Shown: positions 1 through 25,096 of the stretch, piece after piece | Layout: every line of letters starts with the position of its first letter | How positions within the stretch are numbered: the first letter of the stretch is position 1 | Assembly (NCBI GenBank): GCA_030674155.1 | Contig: CM060317.1 | Coordinates: 46,123,145 to 46,187,144, forward strand | DNA: 64,000 nt | Direction: 5' to 3' | Origin: Stramonita haemastoma | Taxonomy: Eukaryota; Mollusca; Gastropoda; Neogastropoda; Muricidae | Translations under genes and position numbers: made by a program | The notes under the pieces: model-generated | The model's input: only the letters and a program-made list of their open reading frames with translations | What the model was told of the DNA's origin: nothing | Database searches by the model: none

Positions 1-17
1 CAAAAATGATGGCTCAC

Positions 18-11672
<11,655 letters not shown>

Positions 11673-11940
11673 GATTACTATACTTTAGTCATACTATTCT
11701 CTTTAATCAAAATATACCTTGACAAGATACCTGTCGCTTGTTATGGATCTAGTGCCTGGTGTGTCAACATATTGTTTTGAGCTGGCTTTCTGACTTTCCA
11801 TTTTAATCTCCACACAAAAGAATGATCGTTATAGGTTATCTCCCGTAACATCGGGGAACCAGAACGTAAAGGTGCTCGGGCTAGGCCTAGGGCCTAAACA
11901 AACTCATGAGATAGGCCAAAGATACTTGAGTATCTTTGGA
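11673..11940 (-). promoter_or_regulatory. Presumed TAPT1 5' flank and promoter region
   Basis: This is non-repetitive sequence upstream of the presumed start codon. No TATA box is evident. The assignment rests only on position. A G-run follows at 11970-11988. Confidence 0.35.
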
Positions 11941-12147
11941 TAGGCCTACCAGGAGAAGGGGTGTGTGTGTGTGGGGGGGGGGGGGGGGGTAAAAAAAGCC
12001 AAACATATGATGGAAGTCAATACAGTTGTACACACGCTTCTCAGGCAAACACAAATTGATGACAGGTTATAAAACACAGAAATGATTATTATTTTCAACA
12101 GTATGAGAACAATAAACTTCGTAACAAAAAAAAAAAAAGGGGGGGGG

Positions 12148-12590
12148 GTATCCTAGTGGTTAGGATGTTGAGCTTGTGATAAATCAGATACCTCCAGTGG
12201 GAGTCTAATACAAATAGGACAAAAGAACCCATGCAGAACATCTCATCTCATATGTTTTATTCTTTTATTTCGAGGATAAAAAGATTGATCACACTGTTTT
12301 TATACATCCAGTCCCCGTGTGCATGCGGGTTTGTTTTTTTTTAATTAATTATGCTGTCTGTTAGCAGCACGTGTTAAAACCTGTTCCGCCTTTTGGAAGA
12401 GTAGGCCAATGCGTGCCGACAGGAATGGAGGAGGTTTTTGTTTTGTTTTTTAACGCATGAACGCTGGTGTCATGTTTAGACATCACTCGGAAGTCGGAAT
12501 GGAGCTGCCATATAATGGTGGGTAAAAGGGTCACATACCCAAAACCTCAGCGGAGCTCTAGCCGAGAAACACCCCCCCCCCCCCCCCCCT
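12148..12590 (+). mobile_element. Long family A SINE split by an inverted SINE tail
   Basis: The head TATCCTAGTGGTTAGGATGT continues to AGAACATCT, is broken by a minus-strand SINE tail at about 12256-12372 (TTTATTTCGAGGATAA, CATCCAGTCCCCGTGTG), and resumes at GTGTTAAAACCTGTTCCGCC. It ends with the long tail CATGTTTAGACATCA..AACCTCAGCGGAGCTC. Confidence 0.75.
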
Positions 12591-12599
12591 TTTTTTTTT

Positions 12600-13050
12600 T
12601 TTTAGGAGTGGTCAGTTCATCCCTGTAGCAGTTATTTTGCTTCAAAGTTGGAGAAAAGGACAAAATGACCAGTGTGGACCTCACATTTTTTAAAAATTAC
12701 AAAAAAAGTCATAACTTCTGAATAAATACAAACCAAATTACTTCAAATTTGGACAGAATATTGCTTATGTTGTGCTCTCTAAAGGTTGACATTATTTGAT
12801 TTAAAATATTCTCAAGGATAAGAAAAAAAATTGTTAAAAGGTGTTATGTAACTATAATTTATGATGAAAATGATGACCTGACATGACCCTGCAACAATTC
12901 TGGACCACATGAAATCAAAGTTGCTTTGTGATAAAAAGGCTTTGTTGGAATTCATTTTCCAGCAAAATAACACTAGTTTTGGGCATTATTTTACATACAT
13001 AATCATGATATTGTAGGTGCATACATGTGCATAATGATATGGGCACATAC
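12600..13050. other. Unassigned A/T-rich spacer
   Basis: No convincing reading frame or known repeat. (GT)n follows at 13060-13147. Confidence 0.5.
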
Positions 13051-13057
13051 ATCCATG

Positions 13058-13059
<2 letters not shown>

Positions 13060-13147
<88 letters not shown>
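13060..13147 (+). repeat. (GT)n microsatellite
   Basis: About 44 GT units. Confidence 0.95.
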
Positions 13148-13149
<2 letters not shown>

Positions 13150-13217
13150 TTGAACTATTGTGGGAAAAAACAACAAAACAAAAAGGAAAACCAAGGAAAA
13201 AAACATTAAAGCAAAAC

Positions 13218-13345
13218 CCCCTCGGAAGTATGGCTGCCTATGCGGTGAGGCACTTAAAAAGTCATACACAAACTTTTCTCATCCAGTGTGTACTTGATTC
13301 TCAATCTTACTGTGATTCCCAGATGGGGAACAAGCAACAACAACA
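13218..13345 (+). repeat. Dispersed repeat, family G
   Basis: GTATGGCTGCCTATGCGGTG, AAAGTCATACAC, CAGTGTGTACTTGATTCTCA and TGTGATTCCCAGATGGG match copies at 38228/39005 and 40318. An ACAACAACA tail is shared with the 40318 copy. Confidence 0.75.
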
Positions 13346-14580
13346 GCAAACAGAAACAAAACAAAAAAGCAAACAAAGAAAATTCTGCATGACCCCCAAG
13401 TGAAGAAAAAGCAACAACAAAAATAGCTATTGGGGACAAAAAAACAACAAAACAAAAGGCAAAAGTCTTTAATTTTGTGCTCTGGGACTCCACCACAGAA
13501 TGTATGCAAAAATGTTTCAGTTTCAGCCCATGTCTTCCCACCCAAGCTTGTGACTAAAAATTGGTCCTTTGTTTTTTGGGCAAAGAATTCTTTTTTTTTC
13601 AGATCAGTTTTGGTATCATCCTCTGAATTGTTAAATTAATATGCATATAATTTACATATACAGGGGTGAAAGTGGTTCCGGATTATTCCGGAATTCCGGA
13701 TTGTTGAACTTGCATGGGAAGGGTCTTCCGAAAAGAAAAAAAAAATCAGACCAAGTATCAGATAAAATGTACATCAGCCCGCCAGAATTACATCCTTGCC
13801 TTGGCATGCTTCAAATGATACACCTCGAAATTGCGTCAAAACAAGTTTTGGTTGACAAATGATTTGTGGAAAGTCCCAAAAACGCTTTAGTCCCTAAAAT
13901 TTTTCACTCTTCATTGACTGTTTTGGCACAGGGAAAATACAAATTGAAGGGAGACTAGGCCTAGTAGGCCTTGCCTATTGTGCATGGGCAGTTTAGTAGG
14001 CCTTGCCTATTGTGCATTCGCAGGTGACTAGATCCAGTTAGGATTCACTTCAGCACTGTTGTGTTTTAGGCCTACTAAACGAAATATGAAAGATACCCTT
14101 CCGAGTTGACGTTTCCACGCTTGAAAGTAGCGTAAAGAATAAATAGCTATGGGCTTGGCTCTCAGAAGAAGATGGCAATTGTTTTCAAAACTGGTGCAGA
14201 AAAGTCCACCAACCTTGCTTGTGTCAGTGTGCAGTATTTGGGAAGACACTGAACTACGGAGAGAGTGGAAAACAAGCGCTCAACATCCACACCGAAGACA
14301 AGGTGCACAAAGCAGCACCGCATCCGCAAAACGGAATTCAAAACTTCAGTGTTAATTCTAAGGTGCACCCTTGCGGGATTCCGGCACTTTTTTCAGCTTG
14401 TCTTTGCCGCAAAATAATGTGACCAGTGCGCCCTAACAGAAGCAAAAAACCTGTGGATAGGCATATTTGAACAAACTGTGCGTCATCGCAGCTGCCATTT
14501 GTATAATTTAAAAAAAAAAAAAAAAAAAAAAAGGCTAGGCCTGCATGCCTTGGTCATTACGTTCATACACCAGGGACAGC
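13346..14580. other. Unassigned spacer with a CAGGGGTG motif
   Basis: CAGGGGTGAAAGTGG at 13661 followed by TTCCGG repeats resembles a hAT-type end, but no matching inverted end was found. The frames at 14149-14422 are short and show no recognisable domain. An A-run at 14510-14532 ends the stretch. Confidence 0.4.
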
Positions 14581-14589
14581 AAGATGCAT

Positions 14590-15506
14590 TGATTAGCGCC
14601 TACAGTCCTCACAATCTAGTTTAACCTTCACCAACTAGTTAGTTTACCCACGAGAGTCACACCAAACTCAAGCACAATAATTGATCACATCTACGTATCA
14701 AATCCTAAAAACATTATAGAAACATGTGTCCCTGTCTATAACTGCAGTGATCACTACCCAGTATGTACTACATGGTCAAAAAAAGGAACAAAAATTCCCA
14801 AACCTGGCCATAAAAACATAACATATCGTTCTTTTGCAAAATTTAATGAACAGCTTTTCCTTCTCGAACTAAGTAACTCAATGCTCTCAGAAACATTCAA
14901 CATTCAACATCCAGACTTGGCCATTGAGTTTTGGATAAAAACTTTCACTGAAATTTACAATAAACATGCTCCACTTAAAACCATAAGGTCAAACATGACC
15001 CCAAACCGCCTTGGCTCACAAAAGAACTGGAAGAAGCATGCTATCTTAGAGATTTCTTAAAAAAACAAAATATCATGAAGAGTCAAAAAGATTACGAAAC
15101 ACCATAAACTCACAGAAACGTGGAGAAAAAAAGAAATATTTCCAAGATTTACTATCTTCCAAACAAAACAAAAAAATTATTTGGAGGGCCATTGATCAAA
15201 TAACAAACAAACAATCATCTTCCAAATCAAATGTAATCAAAGATGTTACTGCTGAACAACTCAACAATCACTTCATAAACGTTTCTACTAACGTTGTTAG
15301 CAAAGACAATTCAAAATCCAATAACCTAAACACATTAAAACAATACTGCCAAGAAAAGCATATTCCTTCAAAACTCCACATTCCATTTATTTCTACTTTT
15401 GAGGTCCATAATTACATGATTCACCTAAAACAGTCAAGGACACGAGGTCTTGATGGATTAGACAGCAGAATTCTGAAACTTTCAGCCCAGTTATCACAGA
15501 CACTCT

Positions 15507-15583
<77 letters not shown>

Positions 15584-16967
15584 TATATATATATAACCAA
15601 TGTCTTGAAAAGAACTATTTTCCCAATGCCTTCAAAACTGCTAAAGTTATACCCATCTACAAATCTGGTGACAATTCAGATCCCTCAAATTATAGACCAA
15701 TCTCTATCATATCCCTTCTTTCAAAACCCCTGGAAAAACATATAAATAAACATGTAGTCAGTCATATAGACACTAACAACCTACTCCACCCTAATCAGTC
15801 AGGGTTCAGACAAAATCACTCGTGTCATACTGCACTGACTAGTCTCATAGACAATTGGCTAACAAACATTAATGAATATAAATCTTGTGGAGTATTTGTA
15901 GATTTCAAAAAAGCATTTGATACAATTGACCACACACTTCTCATCAGAAAGCTAGACCTGTACAATATATCGTCAAATGGTCTAGAACTACTCACTTCTT
16001 ATCTCAAGAACAGACAACAGTGTTTCAACAACTACATCCACATCCAATCTTAAACCCATTCATCATGGAGCACCACAGGGATCTATACTAGGACCGATTC
16101 TTTTTTCATTATACATAAATGACCTTCCTCTACATATTACATCCAAATGTGAACTATTTGCTGATGACACTACCATACATACAAGCCATAATGACATTGA
16201 CTCTCTTGCAACCATATTACAACAAAGCTGTAATGATCTTGTCAAATGGACAGAACTGAACCACATGTCTATTCATCCCCAAAAAACAAAATGCATGCTT
16301 ATCACCACCAGACAAAAGCGACAAAATTTACCTCATAAATAGTTTCCAATCCATAAAAAAAAAGAAGCAATCGAACAAACCTCTCATCACAAAGTTCTCG
16401 GTGTAACAATCAATGAAAATCTCAGCTGGTTCACCACATATCTCACCTATGCAAATACTTGTCCCAAAGAGTATACCAGTTGACTAAAATTAAATACTTC
16501 CTTGACTACCATTCAAGGAAATTATTCCTTCAAGCTTATATACAATCCTCAATAGACTATGCCTCAATCCTATGGGATTCTGCCAGTGCAAACACTATGA
16601 AACCCTTATTAAGTCTGTATAAACGTGCTCTCAAACTTATCCTCCTGAAGAAAACAACCTTACTCGAAGTGGATTATACTCAGTCAAGTATTCTCCCCCT
16701 ACAACAAAGACTAAAATATAACAAATGCATCCTGATGTTTAAGATAATGGCAGGAACTGTCCCCACATCCTTATGAGATAAGTTCCCAATGAATGTCAGA
16801 AATACTGAAAAGCCAAGTGTCCCAATCCCAAGAATAGACTTGTACAAGTCTAGTTTACTATACTCAGGCCCTGTACTGTGGGACTCCCTTCCCGATTCAA
16901 TTAAACAGCACCAATCATTGACGACCTTCAAAAATCACCTTCTAATCCACTTGATGCATCAAAACGG
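14590..16967 (+). pseudogene. LINE ORF2 remnant: endonuclease C-end and reverse transcriptase (CR1/Jockey-like)
   Basis: Translating across several frames gives an endonuclease end (IDHIYVSNPK, then CSDHYPV), an RT block with RGLDGLDSRIL, SNYRPISI, PNQSGFRQNHSCHTALTSLI, FVDFKKAFDTIDHTLL, GAPQGSILGPI and the catalytic FADDT (about 16159), and a C-terminal LWDSLPDSIKQHQSLTTFKN module typical of CR1/Jockey-type elements. The 5' end is truncated. Frameshifts and a (TA)n run of about 80 bp inserted near 15520-15595 break the frame, so it is dead. The stop TAA is restored only if the following SINE is removed: CATCAAAAC is interrupted and resumes AAAACTAA after 17330. Clade assignment is an inference from motif style. 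Confidence 0.88.
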
Positions 16968-17334
16968 ATAGCCTAGTGGTCAGAACATTGCGCTGGCAAT
17001 TTGACGACCCGGGTTCGAGTCCGGTCGAGGAAATTTTTCTCCTGGAGTTAACATCGGTGCCGACTCCACTCTCCCCAAAAGTCCTTCAGATGAGACTTTA
17101 AACCGAGGCCCCGTGGGCGAACGCACGCAGAACATCTTGCACAGGCGTTAAATCCTGTTCCGCTTTTCGTAAGAGTAGGCCATCGTGTGCCGGTGGAACA
17201 GATAATTGAATATTTACAACAACAAAAAAATGCATACACACGGGGACCGGATGAAAAAAAGCACATGATTGCTTAGTCTGTTATCCTCGATATAAAAGAA
17301 TAAATAAATTAAATAAATAAATAAATAAATAAAA
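16968..17334 (+). mobile_element. Family A SINE inserted at the LINE stop codon
   Basis: Full-length copy from GGATAGCCTAGTGGTCAGAA to an (AAAT)n tail. AAAAC precedes it and recurs right after the tail, a possible short target duplication. Its tail GGATGAAAAAAAGCACATGA matches the 18402-18462 tail. Confidence 0.85.
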
Positions 17335-18480
<1,146 letters not shown>

Positions 18481-18755
18481 CCTTACAGAGCGGCTGTTCT
18501 GACGTCATTTACTACGCGTTTGCATCATTACGTCATTTTCAAAGGAAAGCCGTGTACTCCTGAACAAGTGACGTCATTGTGATCGATAGCAGAAGAGCCC
18601 ACGTCCGAGCAGGGTTCAAAGTTGGTAGACCAGAGTTTTCAAGAGTTTATTTTTCAGATCTGGCTGGACAAGTGGCCTGCCCTGGCTTGAGAACAATGAT
18701 GAGATGGCAAGGAGACTATTCTTGTATTAGCCATTTATCAAAAGTGCTTTGATCC

Positions 18756-18756
<1 letters not shown>

Positions 18757-18829
<73 letters not shown>

Positions 18830-18949
18830 GGGGAGGGGCAAGACTGATATTGGCTTTCACCTCTCTTCTCATATAGATCTAGATCTCTCTAACTCTGAAA
18901 GGGGAAATACTAAATTTACTTTGCCCCCCCCCCCCCCCCTCCTCCCCCT

Positions 18950-18988
<39 letters not shown>

Positions 18989-19300
18989 CATATGGGAGGA
19001 AAAGAAAAGACTTTGATTAGGGCTTTTATTTTTAACACCTTTTCTCATCTAGATCTAAATCTAGTTCTCCAACTCTGAAATTGACATTTGACATTCTTCC
19101 TTCCTTCCTCCCCTCCCCCCCCTCTCCCCTCTCTCTCATAAGGTAAAGGGAGGTGGGGTAAGACTGATTTTGACCTCACCTCTTTTTTTTTCATCTAGAT
19201 CTAGCTCTCCCTCCAACTCAGAAAGTGGAAATACATTTTGACTCTCCTCTCCTCTCTCCTCTCATTCTCTCTCTCTCTCTCTCTCTCTCCTCTCCCTGCC
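18757..19300 (+). repeat. CT-rich minisatellite, about three units
   Basis: Units near 18827, 18990 and 19137 each carry a purine-rich GGGAGG..AAGACTGAT start, CTCATCTAGATCTA-type centre, AACTCTGAAA and a CT or C run. Pure (CT)n flanks it at 18757-18826 and 19268-19290. Confidence 0.75.
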
Positions 19301-19314
19301 TCCCTCTCCCTGGT

Positions 19315-19560
19315 CAAACATTGCGCTCGCAATTTGACGACCCAGGTTCGAGTCCCGTCCCAGGGGATTTTTCCTCGAGTTAACATCAGTGCTGATTCCA
19401 CTTCCCCCAAAAGTCCTTCGGATGAGACTATAAACCGAGGCCCCGTGTGCGAACGCACGCAGAACATCTTGCGCACACGTTAAATCCTGTTCCGCTTTTC
19501 GTAAAAAGTGTGCCATCTGCCATCGTGTGCCGGTGGGAATAGATATCAGATACATACTTG
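19315..19560 (+). mobile_element. Family A SINE, 5'-truncated head
   Basis: Starts inside the head (ATTGCGCTCGCAATTTGACG) and shows GGTTCGAGTCCC and the core. The tail is cut after GGTGGGAATAGA. Confidence 0.8.
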
Positions 19561-19984
19561 CACTTCGCCCCCCCAAAAAAGTTAATAATAGTCAAACTAC
19601 TGACCGCTGAGTATTAATGGAAGAAGAATGAAGAGTGTCTAGCAGGCTACATGCAGTGCGAATGCAAGAGTGAGAAAATACGAGGAAAAGTTCAAATTAA
19701 TACCGGTGTGTAGCCAAACCGGAACTCTATATTTAGTAACTGTTATGGTAGCCATCTTGATGACATTACCGTCAACTCTTGTTGTTCTTTAAAGCTAACC
19801 AATGACGGCAAGAGGCTATCTGGTCTGATGGCATTAGAGTAAGTGATCTCATCTATTTCAAGTGTGGATCTGGATTTCAGGTAATTATTTGGGGGGTTGT
19901 TTGTTTTCTTAGATCGGTTATCTCTGGAGAAAGCGACCATGAACAGACCGGGTTTTTAACTTTAACTTAAAGTTTAAGTGTGTG

Positions 19985-20340
19985 TTATCCTAGTTCAATC
20001 GCCCTTTGTGCCCGAAACTTTTTCCCCCTATCCAAACCCCCAGACAGTGAGCGGTGGTCTGGGTGCTAGTCATGGATAATTTAGTAAGGCGATAAACTGA
20101 GGTCCCGTGTGCAATTCTCATTTAACGCATGTAAAAGAACCAACGGTAACAACTTGGTTTGATGGTTCGATCGCCCTTTGTACCCGAAACTTTTCGGAAA
20201 GTATGTCACTCGTCACATGCCCAGTTCACACAGGCCCAGTTTCGTCACAGTTGTTCTCCAGTTTTGTCCAAGTAGACTTAGTTGTTTTTTGCTCTCTGTT
20301 TTTTTCGTGCAGCATCGAGGTTCCTCCTCAGAACAAAATT
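19985..20340 (+). mobile_element. Diverged family F SINE
   Basis: Has ACAGTGAGCGGTGGTCTGGG, TGCTAGTCATGGATAAT, GATAAACTGAGGTCCCGTGT and GTAAAAGAACCAACGG, the shared family F core. Confidence 0.65.
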
Positions 20341-20464
20341 TTCAATAAAGATGTGTTCTCCAGTAGTCAAATATTGTTGCATTATCAGTATGGCTGCATT
20401 TCTAAATCTCTCTCATTGTCTCTCTCTCCGTCTCTCTGACTCGGTGACTGTCTGTCTCTTTTTT

Positions 20465-20570
20465 AACCCTGATTTTATCCATGATAAGGGCGGGGACTGG
20501 ATGTAAAAAAGCACACGAGTGCTTATTCATTATCCTTGAATAAAAGAATTTGCCTTTGCCTTGCCTATGA
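20465..20570 (+). mobile_element. LINE-type 3' tail fragment
   Basis: TTTATCCATGATAAGGGCGG, then GGATGTAAAAAAGCACACGA and TTATCCTTGAATAAAAGAAT, ending in TTGCCTTGCC. Matches the 18390-18480 tail. Confidence 0.7.
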
Positions 20571-20914
20571 CTTTGCCCCCCCCCCCCCCTCCTCTCTCTC
20601 TCTCTCTCTTTTCAAACACCAAAACCACTCACACCAACACACCCCACACACACACACACACACAACACACACACACACAACACACAAACCACACACTGTT
20701 GAAATCATGTTGGTTAATTAATGTTGGTGAAACAATTTTTCTCTGCTTTTTTTTTTGTTGGTTTTTTGTTTTTTTTTTTTTTCTTTAGATAATGGCATGA
20801 TGAAAAAAAGCAAAACGATGCTTACTCAATCATTCAATGTACCATCTGAAAATAAAATTTTGACTTTGACACAAACACACACACACTCACTCACTCATGC
20901 ACAGGTGCTCTGCT

Positions 20915-21085
20915 GTTATCTTGGCCTGTGACAAACTGGGCAGTCCCCAAACTTTCACCCCATCCACTAGACAGTAAGCGGTGGTCTGGGTGCTAGTCAT
21001 GGATAAATAAGAAGATAAACTGAGGTTCCGTGTGCAATACTCATTTACTGATTTAGTGCACGTAAAAGAACCCACGGCAACAACT
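20915..21085 (+). mobile_element. Family F SINE fragment
   Basis: GCGGTGGTCTGGGTGCTAGT, AAACTGAGGTTCCGTGTGCA and GTAAAAGAACCCACGGCAAC match the family F core. Confidence 0.7.
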
Positions 21086-21094
21086 TTAAAATTT

Positions 21095-21265
21095 TATTTT
21101 ATATCGAGGATATGGAATAAGCAACTCCTGTGCTTTAAAAAAAAAAATTTTTTTTTACATCCAAGCTCCATGTGCATGCAGTTTGTTAATCTTGTCGTCT
21201 GTTCTCATCAGCACATGATGGCCTACTCTTACCAAAAGTGGAACAGGATTTAATGTGTGCGCAAG
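21095..21265 (-). mobile_element. Family A SINE 3' half
   Basis: Inverted tail: TTTTATATCGAGGATATGGA, ACATCCAAGCTCCATGTGCA, then ATGGCCTACTCTTACC. Confidence 0.75.
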
Positions 21266-21659
21266 GTGTTCTGGTTCACACAGGGCTTCCTTTTCTCGTC
21301 GGAAGTACTTTTGGGAGAGTGGAGAAGACAGTTGTTCCTGGCAGAATTCTGTGGAACAAAAGCAACTGATAGGAAACCAAATTACACATATCATTATATG
21401 CAGACGAAAAAGTAATAATTGTATGGCACTGCTCTTGAGTTGTGTGTCATCGTGTGCCGGTGGAACAGATGACAATATTTACAAAACTGCATACACACGG
21501 GGACCAATGAAAACAAACAAGATGCTTATTCTGTTATCCTCGATATAAAAGAAAAGAAAAAAAAAAATGCTTCCGGAAGAGCAGCCCGAATTTCACACAT
21601 ATGAGTGATATATATAATATCTGACGTGAAATAAAGTGGTAATACTATACAGTAATAGC

Positions 21660-21870
21660 CGCCATTCAGATGAGACTTAAACTGAGGCCCCATTTGGGAA
21701 CGCACGCAGAACATTTTGCGACACACGTTAAAACCCTGTTCCCCCTTTCGGAAGAGCAGGCCATCGTGTGCCGGTAGGAACGGATGACAAAATTATTTTT
21801 TTAAAAAACAAACCCAACATGCACACAGGTGTTGTGTTTAGACACCATCCCTGAGGAAAAATCGGGGGGT
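21660..21870 (+). mobile_element. Family A SINE core with long tail
   Basis: GATGAGACTTAAACTGAGGC, GAACGCACGCAGAACATTTT, then GTGTTGTGTTTAGACACCAT, the alternative long tail. The 5' tRNA part is missing. Confidence 0.7.
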
Positions 21871-22110
21871 TGGAGTCCCAGGGCGGCTCGGGGCTGTAGG
21901 CTATATATGGCAACATTCTGGTGGCTCCTGCGACGGTACTGGAACCATTCATTGCCTTTCCAATGGATCATTCCAGTGGCGTGGAGATGGGGGGTCTGCT
22001 GCATGGGTAACAGCTTGCCCTCCATACTTACCTACCCAGGCTTTGCGCTCTAAAGACTAGAGCACAACTCCATAGTTTTCCGAGACTGATGGGTGCCTAC
22101 TACTACTAAT

Positions 22111-22400
22111 AGCCGCCGCTGTAGTCTAGTGGTTAGGGCGTTAGACTTGTAATCTAAAGGTTGCGGGTTCGATCCCAGCTTTCGGCTATGGCATTGTGCC
22201 CTTGGAAAAGGCACTTTAAGGCTATTTTCTCCTCCCACCCAGGTGTAAAAGGGTACCAACCTTGTGTTGGGGGTTAACCCTGCGATAGACTGGCGTCCTA
22301 TCCAGGGGGAGTCTATACTCTGTCGCTTAACGCCACAGAAACCGGGATAAGCACCGGCCTGATGAGCCTTAGGCTTGGGACAGACTTTAACTTTAACTAT
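22111..22400 (+). mobile_element. Family B SINE (V-type core), full length
   Basis: GCTGTAGTCTAGTGGTTAGG, GGTTGCGGGTTCGATCCC, CCCTGCGATAGACTGGCGTC, GGGATAAGCACCGGCCTGAT, ending ACTTTAACTTTAAC. Confidence 0.88.
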
Positions 22401-22559
22401 ACAGTAATACTGTATACATGTACTATTTACTACTATACAATTATACTGTACTATTACTATTACTAGTTTAGTATTACTATAATAGACTAGATACTAAAGT
22501 ATACTGTAGGCTACTGTACTATCCTATCCTATAGTCTATACTCTACAGTATACTATACT

Positions 22560-22740
22560 CTACAGTATACTATATTATATATATTATACTGTACTATTCT
22601 GTATTATATATTATTAATAGAAATATATATGTATATATATATAATATATTATATATATATATAATATAATATATATATATATATATATATATAATATAAT
22701 AATATATATATACATAAATATATATATATATATATCTATA
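22560..22740. repeat. TA-rich microsatellite region
   Basis: Interrupted TATATA runs between two family B SINEs; preceded by degenerate TACTATA units from 22400. Confidence 0.85.
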
Positions 22741-22817
22741 ATATTGACTACTGTACAGCAATACTGTACTATACTATAAGCACTATACAATACTATAGTA
22801 TACTGTACTAAGCTGTT

Positions 22818-23106
22818 GTTAAAAGTTAAGTCTGTCCCGAGCCTAAGCTCATCAGGCCGGTGCTTATCCCGGTTTTTGTGGCGTTAAGCGACTGAGAGTC
22901 ATAGACCCCCCCCACGGATAGGACGCCAGTCTATCGCAGGTTAACCCCCAACACAAGTTGGTACCCCTTTTTACACCTGGTATGGAGTGAAAAATAGCCG
23001 TAAAGTGCCTTTTCCAAGGCACAAACGCCATAACGAAAACTGGATCGAACCCGCAACCTTTAGATTACAAGTCCAATGCCCTAACCACTAGACTACAGCG
23101 GCGGCT
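22818..23106 (-). mobile_element. Family B SINE
   Basis: Inverted copy of the 22111 element, from GTTAAGTCTGTCCCGAGCCT to ACTAGACTACAGCGGCGGC. Confidence 0.88.
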
Positions 23107-23109
23107 ACT

Positions 23110-24195
23110 AAGTCTTTTTGACTGTTGTGCAAATTGATTGTGACTTTGGAGAATAAAATTAGATAAGTACAGTATTGTATACATGTGATTATTAATATAT
23201 ATATAGAGAGAGTAGTTCTCCAGAGTTGCCAGTTTGTAACTTGTCAGAGTGCAAGATATAACACAGTTATATTTTAGATCTAGATCTATCACTTAGTGAC
23301 TTACCTACAGGTTTGTCAGTTATACTTATAATAGATATTCTTGATTATCAGCAGTGTCAGTTGTAGACCCATACCACTTCAATTTTTAGGGAAATGATAA
23401 ATTGAAGTGAAAAATCAGGCCTCAAAATGTCTGCCATGAAGTTGCACAAAGCTGCTGAACTAAAAAAAAAAAAAAAAAAAAAAAAGTTCTAGTACTACTA
23501 GTTAAAAATAATTACTGATGCTGTACCTTTTCTTTGCTGTTTGTGTGCGTTTGTTTGTTTTGATTTCCCAGGATATCAGTTTAGAAAAAAATTTGTATTT
23601 TGAAAAAGGAGTGTACTGTATTTTGACAGGTTTTAAGGCGTATGGGAAAATACCCATCCTGTACTTAAACTTGCTGCCAAGTTTTACATCAAACTTTGAG
23701 AGAACTTTGAATAGTACTCACTGCTAAAACTGTAGTCAAGCTTCAATTATATGGAAACTGAAAAGATGGGTGAAAAGCTGCCAAACATGCTCAAGTTTTG
23801 TAAGGAAAAGCCTAAATTGAAAATATTTTACTCATCAGGTTTGTCCAGAAATGTCACGGCCTTGATGTATGGGGTGGTCCATCTTTGTAATTAGAAGTCT
23901 GAAGAAGGAATACAGTCGATGGAATTTTTCCCAAATGTTTTTAGCTGTGTTCTTATTGGTGGACATTATATCTTCTTGTCATATGTAATGTGACATGTAA
24001 TACAGTGACAAAAAATGCTGCAAATTATTACTGTGTGCTCATACTTCATGAGCTTTTGTTATGATACTTGGCACATTTTTAAGGCTTAACATGAGTAGCA
24101 ACATGATTAGCAGTATTTTGGGAAAATATTTAAATTTAGGATCCACAGAAAAGTTCAGACAGTGATGTCATAGTGTGACACTTGCATAGTGGGCT
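23110..24195. other. Unassigned spacer
   Basis: No exon or repeat recognised. An A-run lies at 23462-23485. The frame at 23518-23727 has no recognisable domain. Confidence 0.5.
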
Positions 24196-24199
24196 TGTA

Positions 24200-24432
24200 C
24201 TTCAGATGAGACTATAAACTGAGGCCCCATGTGCGAACACTCGCAGAACATCTTGCGCATACGTTAAATCCTGTTCCTGTTCCGCTTTTCGTAAGAGTAG
24301 GCCATTGTGTGCCAGTGGGAACAGATAAGATTTAAAAAACTGCATACATAAAGGGACTGGATGTAAAAAAGCACATGAGTGCTTATTCCATTATTCTCCA
24401 TATAAAAGAATAAAATAAAAAGAATAAAAAGT
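24200..24432 (+). mobile_element. Family A SINE, 5'-truncated
   Basis: Begins at CAGATGAGACTATAAACTGA, keeps the core and full tail, and ends in (AATAAA)n. The tRNA head is absent. Confidence 0.82.
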
Positions 24433-25096
24433 ACAGTGTACAAATATTACTTATGAGGTGTTTTTGTATTTAAATTATTTCTTCATTTCTTTACTTTGTT
24501 GTGCGTTCCCCAGATTAACACTGTGGCGGTCACCCAGAATCTTCCCTCTGACTCACTCATCCCACCTGGGAATTGCTGTGAGACTGAAATCGCACACTGA
24601 ATGAAAAGTTTGCATGTGTGATTGTTTTCAAAGCTCAGGTGACTCCTATAGCTGGCAGACAAGGCAAACTAATTAGCCAAGCAGATCTGGCCGATCTACT
24701 GACAGATGGCCTACTTGTACTCCAATAAATCCTATAATTGCTGTAAATAGTTTATGTACAGGTCCATACTTGTCACACTATGATATGATGTACTGGGCAC
24801 ATGCAAGACCCCCCATTTCAAACCACCAGTCAGTGAAAACAAAGTGCAGAACTGATTTTTTAAATCAAGATTTAGATTCTATATACTCTATCAGAACCAG
24901 AGAAATTTGTAGCCCAAAGTTTGTTTTACTTTTTCACCCAAATGTAATATGATAGTTCTGGAGAACAGCTCACATTATTGATAGGCCTACATCAGCCATT
25001 TTGACAGGCTCCATGGCCATTTTTTTTTCAGGTTAAAATTATATCTGTTGATGAAGAAGGAAGGTGGAGATTTAGGCTTTTCATTTCAATTCTGGT

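Noticed and set aside
13661..14400. Complete hAT element from CAGGGGTGAAAGTGG
   Set aside because: No matching inverted right end or target duplication could be found, so only the motif is noted.
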